Origin: Marinobacter maroccanus
Lineage (GTDB): Bacteria > Pseudomonadota > Gammaproteobacteria > Pseudomonadales > Oleiphilaceae
Assembly (NCBI RefSeq): GCF_002933275.1
Contig: NZ_PSSX01000006.1
Span: 158,418-222,417 of the forward strand
Length of the DNA stretch: 64,000 nt
Reading direction: 5' to 3'
A model generated the notes under the pieces. It saw only the letters and a list, made by a program, of their open reading frames with translations, was not told the DNA's origin and did no database searches. Numbering within the stretch: the first letter of the stretch is position 1; the number at the start of each line of letters is the position of its first letter. The position numbers and the translations under genes are program-made. Shown here piece by piece: positions 52,488-60,102 of this stretch.

Positions 52488-54980
52488 ATGAAAGAAGAAG
52501 AGAAGCGTATTATAAGGGAAAAGATCGCCCCAAAATTGAAATTTGGAGAACTTGCTCTTTTTTTAGGTGCAGGTTTTAGTGTAGGCGCGAGATCAGTAGA
52601 TGGCGGCGGGATCCCATCTACACCCGATCTAATTAGTAAAATATTTAATAAGCTAGGAAAGCCCGATTTGGCAAAGGAGAGCGGATTGCCAGATACGTTC
52701 TCTTTTGCTAGTAAAAAAATGCCAGATTTCAATAATTTTTTAAAAGATACGTTTATGTGTGCCGAGCCATTTTCATGGCATGAGGATGTATTTAAGTATT
52801 GGTGGCGGGTGGTTTTTACGACAAACATTGATGATATTCCTGAGGTTTGTGAAGAGAGGAAAAAGCAACCAAAAATTTATCCTAACTATAGAATATTTAA
52901 CTATAAAGATAGAGAGCCGGTTGATGTATTTATTGTAAGGCCAAGTGTAGTGCATCTTCACGGATATGTAAGAAGGATTGACGAAGGTGTGGTTTTTGAT
53001 AACGTACAATATGCAGATTATACAGTAAGTAGTCCGGATTGGTTGCGAAAGGCGGCATTAAATATTCAGAAAGGCGACTGCTTATTCGTTGGATCTAGGT
53101 TTGAAGAAAGGGATATCGAGGCAGCGCTTAGGGAAAGGCAAATGTTTGACAGTGAGGGCGTGTCAGATAGTTGGATCGTTTTACGGTCGGTAAATGAAGT
53201 GGCGCGCGAGAACTATTTGGAGCGCGGAATCTACCCGATAGAAGCGACTGCAGAGGAGTTCTTTGAGTATTTGTTTCGGCAGGTAAAAACGGTCTCTCCT
53301 GAAAAGTTTATAAAAATGAAGGCGCCATTTTTACAGGATACAAATAGAACAGAGTCTTCATCTTGGTTTTATCAGAATTTTGACCATGTCGGTAAATCAT
53401 TGTCTAAATCAAAACTAGAAAAAGGCGTAGAATCGTTTTTTTATGATGGTGATGTTCCTGATTGGTATTACATCGCTAACGAGGTTCCGGCCAAACTTTC
53501 ATTTTGCAATAATTTGGTGGATATTCTCCACGATTTCCATAAGTCTGAAGCTAAAATTTGTGTTGTCCCAGTAATAGGTCCGATTGGTTGTGGGAAAACG
53601 ACTGCGTGTATGTTGGCTATTGCATCGATTTCGAGTTTCGAGCAAAACAGTTACTCTCATTCGGGTTTAGATGGTATCGACATAGAACATACGTGGAATA
53701 TTCTTAAAAATGCGAAAGGTGCGTTTTATATATTTGTCGATGCTTCATCTGAACACTTCTATGCTGTAAATGAATTAGCGAAAAGGGTTAAGGAGAGGCA
53801 AGTTGGGTGTCGAGTTTGCTTTATTCTTGAGGAACGGTCGCTTCCTTACGACAAAAACATCAGGCATCTTTCAGAAATCGGCGATACAGATATTAGGCAG
53901 GTTTCTATAGAATCACTAACTGAAAACGATGCAAAATTACTTTTGAGAAAAGCCGAATCTCTGGGTGTAAAGTTTGAGAAACTTAAAGGTCTAAATATAG
54001 AGAAATCGGCGAGAAAGCTGATAAGTTTTGATCAGGGATATAAGGGAGATTTGCTCGCAACACTCCACGATCTATCTTCTAGTCAGGCATTTGAGGACAA
54101 AATAAATTACGAGTACATCGAGATTCAGGATGATCTCGATAGAGATATTTATATAACAATTTCTCTTGTTTCGGCAGCGAGACTGCAGTTGCCCATAACC
54201 TATATTTCCGCGGCTCATGAGGTTGGTATCCCGGCTATTGTGAAAAAATTAAGAAATAACCTTAAAGGGAAGGTCTACTTAAATAACAATAGGGATTCTG
54301 TATTGTCTAGAGGGCACTCTATATCCCAGTATCAACTTAAGTCGGTATTTCCAAAAGAAAGGGTTAAAAATTCGATACTCTTGCTTTTAAAGGTCGTTTC
54401 TTCTAAGTTTGAGATTTCTGATATTAAAAGGCACCCTATTAGTTATAGGGTATATAAATCTTTGATATCGTACAGGTATCTTTGCTTTGATATTTTCAGT
54501 TTGAAAAACGATGAAGAAATGATTCACGAAATATATTCTGAGGCTCAGAAGTTCTATGCCCATGATGGTGTTTTCTGGCTTCAATACGGGAGATTTCTAG
54601 AACTTATAGGTCAGATTGATCAAGCTGTGCATTGTTTTAGAAAAGGTTTAACGCTTTACGAGGGGTCATTTCAAATATCTCATGCCCTTGGCCAAACGTT
54701 GTTGAAAAGATATGTATCCGATGGACTTGTAAATGCAGAGGACAAAGAAGAAGGGATTCAGATACTAGATGTTGAGATAAACTATAGAGGAACTCAAGAT
54801 CCATTTCCATTCTCAGCTATGCTTCGTGGCCTTTTGGATATCCTAAAAGTAAATAAACATGATGAGGAATTACATAAATCCTTCACGAACTATGCGAATG
54901 ATGCGATTAGGTATCATCCTAAGGAAAGCCGAATTAGGGAGATTGTTAAAGAGTATACCTCCCTGCGAGAGAGCATCTAG
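52488..54980 (+). CDS. SIR2 / P-loop NTPase / TPR protein, putative anti-phage defence
   Basis: An 830-residue cytosolic protein. Residues 1-270 form a SIR2-like domain with LFLGAGFS (25-31), TTNIDD (111-116), VHLHG (155-159) and VGSRFEERD (201-209), so the NAD-binding and catalytic residues (N113, D115, H158) are in place. Residues about 355-540 form a STAND-like P-loop domain with Walker A GPIGCGKTT (364-372) and a Walker-B-like hydrophobic strand FYIFVD (413-418). Residues about 690-730 resemble a TPR (WLQYGRFLELIGQIDQAVHCFRKGL). The layout SIR2-NTPase-repeat sensor is that of NAD-depleting abortive-infection proteins such as Avs5-like systems. The gene is strikingly AT-rich with unlike codon use, a sign of transfer. 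No partner gene is adjacent. Confidence 0.8.
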   Translation: MKEEEKRIIREKIAPKLKFGELALFLGAGFSVGARSVDGGGIPSTPDLISKIFNKLGKPDLAKESGLPDTFSFASKKMPDFNNFLKDTFMCAEPFSWHEDVFKYWWRVVFTTNIDDIPEVCEERKKQPKIYPNYRIFNYKDREPVDVFIVRPSVVHLHGYVRRIDEGVVFDNVQYADYTVSSPDWLRKAALNIQKGDCLFVGSRFEERDIEAALRERQMFDSEGVSDSWIVLRSVNEVARENYLERGIYPIEATAEEFFEYLFRQVKTVSPEKFIKMKAPFLQDTNRTESSSWFYQNFDHVGKSLSKSKLEKGVESFFYDGDVPDWYYIANEVPAKLSFCNNLVDILHDFHKSEAKICVVPVIGPIGCGKTTACMLAIASISSFEQNSYSHSGLDGIDIEHTWNILKNAKGAFYIFVDASSEHFYAVNELAKRVKERQVGCRVCFILEERSLPYDKNIRHLSEIGDTDIRQVSIESLTENDAKLLLRKAESLGVKFEKLKGLNIEKSARKLISFDQGYKGDLLATLHDLSSSQAFEDKINYEYIEIQDDLDRDIYITISLVSAARLQLPITYISAAHEVGIPAIVKKLRNNLKGKVYLNNNRDSVLSRGHSISQYQLKSVFPKERVKNSILLLLKVVSSKFEISDIKRHPISYRVYKSLISYRYLCFDIFSLKNDEEMIHEIYSEAQKFYAHDGVFWLQYGRFLELIGQIDQAVHCFRKGLTLYEGSFQISHALGQTLLKRYVSDGLVNAEDKEEGIQILDVEINYRGTQDPFPFSAMLRGLLDILKVNKHDEELHKSFTNYANDAIRYHPKESRIREIVKEYTSLRESI

Positions 54981-55026
54981 AAAACAAGTGGTAAAGCTAT
55001 ATGTCAAATGTAGTTTGTAAAAAATA

Positions 55027-55099
55027 CTGTCCCGGTTTTCCAGCCAAGTCGGAGCCCGAAGTGATCAAGCCGAGTTGTTATCGCAGAAAACCGGGACAG
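55027..55099. repeat. GGGACAG inverted pair enclosing a copied gene junction
   Basis: CTGTCCCGGTTTTC (55027-55040) and GAAAACCGGGACAG (55086-55099) are a 14-bp inverted repeat. Between them, GTCGGAGCCCGAAGTGATCA and GAGTTGTTA are a near copy of the end of the hydrolase gene and start of the zinc-ribbon gene at 57542-57600. Confidence 0.75.
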
Positions 55100-55143
55100 A
55101 ATTATTTATTCTTCTGGCAACCAGTAATCAGATAGTTTGACGG

Positions 55144-55308
55144 TCAGAGGTACGCCTCAGGATCCATCCTTTGGTGCAAGACTCGAAGAATGATAATGGA
55201 CGGATTGTGCGTATCTTCTCCCACCCTAAGATAAAACTGATGGGATGAAGCTTTGCCTTCCTTTGCAAGCGGATAGGTAGCGATCCCGGTCCGAATTTCT
55301 GACCTAAT
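55144..55308 (-). pseudogene. Truncated ParE/RelE toxin
   Basis: The minus frame reads IRSEIRTGIATYPLAKEGKA and ends IIILRVLHQRMDPEAYL then stop. The I-x-x-x-R-V-L-H-x-R-M-D-P ending is the C-terminal signature of ParE toxins, which are about 95 residues. Only about 54 are recognisable, there is no start codon, and the frame closes at a stop just upstream inside the antitoxin gene. A deletion seems to have removed the toxin N-terminus, leaving an unpaired antitoxin. Confidence 0.7.
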
Positions 55309-55595
55309 CAGGTATCCCGTTTCTTCCTGATGGCTTGCTCCGAACGCTTAGAAAGGTAAGTAGCGAACTCGTCACCCGTGAATGTTCTGGTTCTGCCAGC
55401 CTCCAGGTCTTCCTGGCCCGCATCGATGGCGGCTCTCAGGTCATTCATTTTCGTGACGTAGCGGGACTCGGCTTCCTCGACCATTCTCAGGCCGGCTCGA
55501 AGTACTTCGCTGGCATTTTGATAACGGCCCGAGGCAACCAGGTGATCGACTACTTGGGATTGATGGTCCGTGAGTACTATGTTTCTCGTCGCCAT
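55308..55595 (-). CDS. parD: ParD-type antitoxin
   Basis: A 95-residue ribbon-helix-helix protein of the CC2985/ParD family: MATRNIVLTDHQSQVVDHLVASGRYQNASEVLRAGLRMVEEAE forms the RHH DNA-binding and dimerisation part, and the acidic C-terminus (IDAGQEDLEAGRTRTFTGDEF) normally wraps the toxin. The toxin gene that follows is truncated, so this antitoxin may act only as a DNA-binding protein, or may neutralise toxins encoded elsewhere. Confidence 0.85.
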   Translation of the reverse strand: MATRNIVLTDHQSQVVDHLVASGRYQNASEVLRAGLRMVEEAESRYVTKMNDLRAAIDAGQEDLEAGRTRTFTGDEFATYLSKRSEQAIRKKRDT

Positions 55596-55661
55596 GAGGG
55601 TGATCCTGTCAGCATTGCATTGGCATAATATGCCAATGCATCGGTTTCCTGTCTAGGAGGA

Positions 55662-55741
55662 AACCAATAACCGGGACCAATAACCATTAACCATAACCTT
55701 AACCATAACCGGGACAGATTTATTTTCCCGATTTATTTTCC
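55662..55741. repeat. Tandem AACCATAACC block ending in a GGGACAG repeat
   Basis: Short direct repeats of ACCAATAACC / ACCATAACC type lead into CCGGGACAGATTTATTTTCC, then a second GATTTATTTTCCC. The repeat supplies the stop codon of the adjacent truncated minus-strand gene. Confidence 0.7.
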
Positions 55742-55978
55742 CTCCCTGGAGGCAGGTTCCGCGGCCTTTTCCGGAAAGATATCCTCGCCGCCGGCAATAC
55801 CGGTCAGCTCGGACACCCAGCCAATGCCGGTGATCATGGGGTCACCCCATTCTTCGAAATACACGCGTGGTCGGCTGTGTTTAGGCTTTTCCTTCCGGGC
55901 TTTCTCTGGCCGCACTATACCTTGTAATTCCTCTCGCGGGTCATGCCTCGAGATCCGAACGGTTAACGGGAGCCACAC
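55733..55978 (-). pseudogene. Fragment of a cobalamin/iron ABC transporter binding protein
   Basis: The 81-residue frame contains RPRVYFEEWGDPMITGIGWV and SELTGIAGGEDIFPEKAA, closely like the mid-part of BtuF-type periplasmic binding proteins (RVYFEEWDxPxISGIxWVSELxxIAGGxDxFPE). The N-terminal domain is missing and the reading frame is ended by a stop inside the GGGACAG repeat, so the 3' part is also lost. It is a relic, not a functional receptor. Confidence 0.7.
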
Positions 55979-56029
55979 ATTGTTTTACCGTGTAGTTAGA
56001 TGAATGCGATGCAAACAAGGGAGAGGGAG

Positions 56030-56479
56030 ATGACGGCACCAGGTGATCAGCTTCGCGTGTTCTACGATGGCGCCTGCCCGAGCTGTGTCAAGGATCGCAG
56101 GCTCTATGAGCGACTCGCGGGCAGGACCGGCGAATCGGTGGAGTGGGTGGATATCACCGGCCGTGATGAGGAGTTGAAAGAATGTGGTATAGACCCGCAA
56201 GCAGCGCTTCAGGAGCTCCATGTGGAGGATGGCCAGGGCAACATCCACCGGGAACTGGATGCCTATATCCTGTTGATGTCGCGGGTCTGGCTGCTGAAAC
56301 CGTTTGCCTGGCTGATTGGTTTGCCGGTGATTCGGCCAGCGCTGGCGAAGCTTTACCACAAATGGGTGAGCGAGCGGCTGGAGAGAACCGGGCGCATGCC
56401 GGATTCAAAGGAAACGCAGAGAAGCATCGAAGCGCGCAAGGCCGAGGTTGAAGCTGAGGAAAGCGCGGAGGACAGATAG
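56030..56479 (+). CDS. DCC-family thiol-disulfide oxidoreductase (DUF393)
   Basis: A 149-residue protein with the diagnostic N-terminal motif LRVFYDGACPSCVKDRRLYERL, giving the DxCxxC redox centre, and LLKPFAWLIGLPVIRPALAKLYHKWV further on. I start at ATG 56030, which has AAGGGA seven bases upstream, rather than at ATG 56000. DCC proteins are predicted thiol oxidoreductases of unknown substrate. It is flanked by GGGACAG repeats and has no clear operon partner. Confidence 0.88.
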   Translation: MTAPGDQLRVFYDGACPSCVKDRRLYERLAGRTGESVEWVDITGRDEELKECGIDPQAALQELHVEDGQGNIHRELDAYILLMSRVWLLKPFAWLIGLPVIRPALAKLYHKWVSERLERTGRMPDSKETQRSIEARKAEVEAEESAEDR

Positions 56480-56497
56480 ACGTGGTAGGGGGCTCGG

Positions 56498-56525
56498 AAA
56501 CCGGAAAACCGGGACAGATCCATTA
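56498..56525 (+). repeat. GGGACAG repeat copy
   Basis: GGAAAACCGGGACAGATCCA, a single half of the repeat that is seen as an inverted pair elsewhere. Confidence 0.7.
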
Positions 56526-56668
56526 TTGCGGTTATTTGGGTAAGCTGGCCCGCTTTTCCGAAGACATTCTCTTTTCCCACTCAGCTTCCTCTCCCGGCGC
56601 TGGCAAATTTGATATTGAAGCAATGAGCTATCCTGAGACTCTCGACCCTCAAGCATGCGAGCCAAACA

Positions 56669-57580
56669 ATGATCGAAACGCCCCAGGAATTTCAGAGCGA
56701 TGGTACAACCTGTCGCGGTGTTCTCTATACGCCGGATGCCGACAGTAAAGGTTTACCGTGTGTCGTCATGGCCCATGGTTTTGGGCTGACTCATGCCAGT
56801 GGTCTGGCACCGTTCAAAGAAGCTTTCTGCAATGCGGGTTACGCGGTCTTTGCCTTTGACTACCGCCATTTCGGTGACAGTGATGGCCAGCCACGGCAGA
56901 CGCTGAGCCCTTGGAAGGAAGTGGCAGATTGGCTGGCGGCACTGAATTTTGCGCGGCAGCTCGATCGTATTGATGGCAGCCGCATTTGCCTGTGGGGAAC
57001 GTCGTTTTCCGGCGGGCTTGTGATTGCGGCTGCGGCAAAGGATGGAAACGTGCAATGCACCATCTCCCAATGCCCGATGATGGATGGTCTGGCGTCTTTA
57101 CTGGGGGTTGTCGGTTACGCCGGCCTCATGCAGGCGATGCGCCTGACCTGGCACGGAACGGTTGACTGGCTTCGTCGTGGGCTGGGGATGTCTCCCCGGT
57201 ATATTGCGTCGGCCGGCCGCCCCGGCGAGTTGGGCATGATGACGGCTGAGGACTGCCAGGAGGGGTATGTTCCCTTGCTGGCCGATAACGCATCGAATTA
57301 CGTCGCAGCGGGCGTGAGTTATGCCATTCCTCTTTTCCGGCCCATCCGGTTGGCCAGCAAAGTCGCCTGCCCGGCACTGGTGTTGATTTGCGACCACGAT
57401 ACCGTCGCCCCGGCGAGTTCTGCGGTCAAAGCGGCCCAGAGAATGCCGAACGCGGAAGTGAAGCACTATCCGGTGGGTCATTTTGATGTCTATCGTGGCG
57501 AAGCTCTGGATCAGTCCATCGAAGATCAGTTGGATTTCCTATCCCGGTTTTTCAAACAAATCGGAGCCCGAAGTGATTAA
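56669..57580 (+). CDS. Alpha/beta hydrolase
   Basis: A 303-residue serine hydrolase fold without a signal peptide. The oxyanion-hole segment is VVMAHGFGLTH, the nucleophile elbow GTSFSGG (serine about 116), the acid CDHDTVAP and the histidine GHFDVY. These give a complete catalytic triad of the type found in dienelactone-hydrolase-like or X-Pro peptidase-like (DUF1749/acetyl xylan esterase-like) hydrolases. The substrate is unknown. Its end overlaps the next small gene by 8 bp (GTGATTAA), so they are coupled. Confidence 0.85.
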   Translation: MIETPQEFQSDGTTCRGVLYTPDADSKGLPCVVMAHGFGLTHASGLAPFKEAFCNAGYAVFAFDYRHFGDSDGQPRQTLSPWKEVADWLAALNFARQLDRIDGSRICLWGTSFSGGLVIAAAAKDGNVQCTISQCPMMDGLASLLGVVGYAGLMQAMRLTWHGTVDWLRRGLGMSPRYIASAGRPGELGMMTAEDCQEGYVPLLADNASNYVAAGVSYAIPLFRPIRLASKVACPALVLICDHDTVAPASSAVKAAQRMPNAEVKHYPVGHFDVYRGEALDQSIEDQLDFLSRFFKQIGARSD

Positions 57581-57803
57581 TCCCAGTTGTTACAGTTGCC
57601 GAAAAAGATTTGAGCCGTCTGAGCTCCGGGTCTCTTACTCGAAAAACTACTGTGAGCACTGCGGTGTTGGGCTGTTTGGTGAGGATTATTTCAGTTTCAA
57701 CGCCAAGCCCGCCCCAACTATCCGAAAGAACCTGGCTGTCCATTTTGCAGTGCTTCTTTTCGGGGTTGCTGGCTTGTTGTTATGGCTTTTGACTGGCTGG
57801 TGA
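57573..57803 (+). CDS. Small zinc-ribbon membrane protein
   Basis: A 76-residue protein read from GTG 57573 (MINPSCYSCRKRFEPSEL). Two CxxC knuckles (CYSC, CEHC) 25 residues apart suggest a zinc ribbon, followed by one C-terminal TM helix (AVLLFGVAGLLLWLLTGW). No family name comes to mind. It overlaps the preceding hydrolase gene. The first 15 codons with the preceding sequence are duplicated as an untranslatable copy at about 55042-55086. Confidence 0.65.
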   Translation: MINPSCYSCRKRFEPSELRVSYSKNYCEHCGVGLFGEDYFSFNAKPAPTIRKNLAVHFAVLLFGVAGLLLWLLTGW

Positions 57804-57806
57804 AGT

Positions 57807-57830
57807 GAAAACCGGGACAGATCTATTTTT
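57807..57830 (+). repeat. GGGACAG repeat copy
   Basis: AAAACCGGGACAGATCTATT shortly after the zinc-ribbon gene stop. Confidence 0.7.
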
Positions 57831-57957
57831 AGCCCTACACTTCCAGACAACAGTTATCTTCTCAACTGTCAGAGTGGGAGAGTCACAATGCAGGACTACG
57901 AACTCTATTACTGGGGCCTGACGTCTGAAAACAACAGAAGTGGACCTGGAGTCCTCT

Positions 57958-59304
57958 ATGAAAACCGCCCAACGCCGCGGCAGTTCTCTTTCCAGCCCTG
58001 ATTTTGCGCGCCTGCAGGGTGTCTGGCGTTCCCAGGGTTACGGCACTGTGTTGCTGATCGAGGAAGATTGGTACACCCTTTTTGAAGAAACCAGCATCAG
58101 CTGCCTGAAGATTCATGCGGGCAGTATTGAAGAACTTGGCCACTATTACGAAGACTTGGCGGTATCCCCTGGTGGCCAGGCGTTCAGTGCCCATCGGGTA
58201 ACTGGAGTAGCACGTATCAGCTTCCGTCGCCTGAATGGATTGCCCGCCAGTGTCACTGAAAGTCACAGGCACCGGGCAAAGGATCCGCAATACAACTTTG
58301 ACGTTTTCTGGCGAACCTTTCACGAGCAATACGCCCTGTTTGAACTCAAGGGTGTGGCCTGGGACCGGGCACATCATGACTATCTTCCCCAGATTAACGC
58401 GAACACATCACAGGAAGCGCTCTTTGCCATCATGGTTGCGATGCTACGGCCCCTGAAGGATGGCCATATTCGTCTGCATTCACCCTGGGGTAATTACAGC
58501 GCAGGTGCCCAGCCGGCGCTCTTCAGGCGGCTGACACAGGAACTTGAAGACGCCAATGATGACCGGGAGCTCGCCAGCTACCTGGGCGATCTCAAAGAGT
58601 CGGCGCGTGACGTGATCCATGAGGATTATCTCGCAAGCGCCGTTAGCCATGGCGGCAACCGGCTGGTGGAGTGGGGGCGCCTTAATGACCTCATCGGTTA
58701 CCTGAACATCCGGGCCATGGCCGGGCAAAGCGGCAAGTCAGGCAAACCGGCTGCGGATCTCAGTGCGGTCGATAGTGTGATGAAGAGGGTGCTGGCAGAT
58801 GTTGGCGAGCTCCCCAATCTGGTGATCGATCTTCGCAATAATGGTGGGGGGTACGATGGTGTCGCACTGCGCTTTGCAGCGTACCTGATGAATCGCAAAC
58901 GGCTGGCTTTCACCAAGTCAGCCCGTCATGGCAATGGATTCACCGGAAAGCAGTCTGTCCATATCACGCCTGTCAATGAGACTTACCAGGGCAACCTGTT
59001 TGTGCTGACCAGCGAGCTAACGGCCAGTGCCGCAGAAATCTTCGTGCTCTCATTGCTGCAACATCCCCGTCTCACTCTTATTGGCGAGCCTACCCAGGGC
59101 ATCCTTTCCGACACGCTCGAGCGCCATCTGCCAAATGGCTGGCACCTGACCTTGTCCAATGAAATCTACCGGGCCTACGACGGTGAGATTTACGAAGATG
59201 TCGGCATCCCGCCACACATCCGTCTCAAGTACCTTGGCCGAAAAGGGCGCGAGGAAGGCAAAGACCCGATGCTGGAGCGGGTAATTAAGCTGGTCGGCGG
59301 TTGA
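57958..59304 (+). CDS. S41-family (tail-specific protease-like) peptidase
   Basis: A 448-residue protein with no signal peptide. The start ATG 57958 has GGAG six bases upstream; a GTG at 57940 is an alternative. The C-terminal half is an S41 domain: RGxNDLIGYLNIR-like GRLNDLIGYLNIRAM, LVIDLRNNGGGYDGVALRFAAYL, and the serine region VLTSELTASAAEIFVLSLL, then GEPTQGILSDTLERHLPNGWHLTLSNEIYRA. The N-terminal part resembles the helical/beta leader of uncharacterised S41 proteins. No PDZ domain is evident. The target is unknown. Confidence 0.82.
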   Translation: MKTAQRRGSSLSSPDFARLQGVWRSQGYGTVLLIEEDWYTLFEETSISCLKIHAGSIEELGHYYEDLAVSPGGQAFSAHRVTGVARISFRRLNGLPASVTESHRHRAKDPQYNFDVFWRTFHEQYALFELKGVAWDRAHHDYLPQINANTSQEALFAIMVAMLRPLKDGHIRLHSPWGNYSAGAQPALFRRLTQELEDANDDRELASYLGDLKESARDVIHEDYLASAVSHGGNRLVEWGRLNDLIGYLNIRAMAGQSGKSGKPAADLSAVDSVMKRVLADVGELPNLVIDLRNNGGGYDGVALRFAAYLMNRKRLAFTKSARHGNGFTGKQSVHITPVNETYQGNLFVLTSELTASAAEIFVLSLLQHPRLTLIGEPTQGILSDTLERHLPNGWHLTLSNEIYRAYDGEIYEDVGIPPHIRLKYLGRKGREEGKDPMLERVIKLVGG

Positions 59305-59340
59305 GGGTCGAAGTATTAATCACGAGGTTGGCGTTTTGAG

Positions 59341-59383
59341 GAAAACCGGGACAGATTGGTGAAATAGATCTGTCCCGGTTTTC
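59341..59383. terminator. GGGACAG inverted pair acting as bidirectional terminator
   Basis: GAAAACCGGGACAGAT (59341-59356) and ATCTGTCCCGGTTTTC (59368-59383) form a 16-bp perfect stem with an 11-nt loop between two convergent genes. The A/T-rich outer ends would give a short U-tract on each strand. Confidence 0.65.
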
Positions 59384-59385
59384 TG

Positions 59386-59817
59386 TCAGAGCCGATTGCC
59401 GGTGCGAACCTCGAGCAACTCAAATGTCAGTTCTCCCGTGGCGCTGTATTTCCGAAAGGCGCCGTCCTGCTTCATGATGGTCATGCATCGCAGGCGTCCT
59501 TTGTCCTGGGCCATGGATAGGCAAACCGAATCCTGGTCAGTGATACCGTAATAGCCAGTACCGGACCAGCCGCCGCCGACCAGCTCGCCCGCGATCACGT
59601 TATCCGTGCCGTAATGGAAATTGAAAACCTTTTCGCCTGCTTTGGCCGTCACTGTGTTACCCACCACCAGCGCCTCGATTTCCTCCGAGCTCAGTTGCAC
59701 TGCTCCATGATCAATGGCCGCCTGCTGCTCCGAGTCTGCCACTGCCAGGCTCGTCATCAGCAGATAAGCCGGCATCGCGGTGAACAGTAGGGTTGCCTTC
59801 ATCTTTAGGTTCGTCAT
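59386..59817 (-). CDS. Secreted protein of unknown function
   Basis: A 143-residue exported protein. The signal peptide is KMKATLLFTAMPAYLLMTSLAVAD. The mature part contains LSSEEIEALVVGNTVTAKAGEKVFNFHYG, GGGWSGTGYYGITDQDSVCLSMAQDKGRLRCMTIMKQDGAFRKYSATGELTFELLEV. The G-N-T-V opening, the two cysteines and the strand-rich pattern resemble small periplasmic DUFs that follow the LSxxELxxLxxGnTv layout seen in several proteobacteria. No function is known. I keep the first ATG, behind GAGGGA. Confidence 0.7.
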   Translation of the reverse strand: MTNLKMKATLLFTAMPAYLLMTSLAVADSEQQAAIDHGAVQLSSEEIEALVVGNTVTAKAGEKVFNFHYGTDNVIAGELVGGGWSGTGYYGITDQDSVCLSMAQDKGRLRCMTIMKQDGAFRKYSATGELTFELLEVRTGNRL

Positions 59818-60102
59818 GGTTTGTTTCCCTCTTTAACTGTCGGGAGAGCGCCATCCCGCTCTGCCTGGTAATCGCTACGCCGTCAGGATGGAACAGACTT
59901 CAGCGAGTATTATTCCCCGCAGAAGAGGGCGGTGCTTGAGGAATATCTGAGGAATATCTGAATAAATCTGCGGATGATGGGCGTTTACAGCATCCTGAGA
60001 GAGAGGCCATGTTTTATTAGAGGCAAAGTTTCCGTGGGTGTAAATTTGAGGAGTGATATCTCAACAGAACGGCGGCAGTCTGATTAACCAGAGGACAGGA
60101 AC

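Noticed and set aside
55027..55741. CRISPR array near the repeats
   Set aside because: Repeats are irregular, mostly palindromic pairs without regularly spaced unique spacers, and no cas genes are nearby.
57888..58001. Short ORF MQDYELYYWGL... with a good Shine-Dalgarno, reminiscent of a glutathione S-transferase N-terminus
   Set aside because: The similarity is limited to about 11 residues and it ends after 37 codons, overlapping the S41 gene. A relic is possible but not supported enough to annotate.
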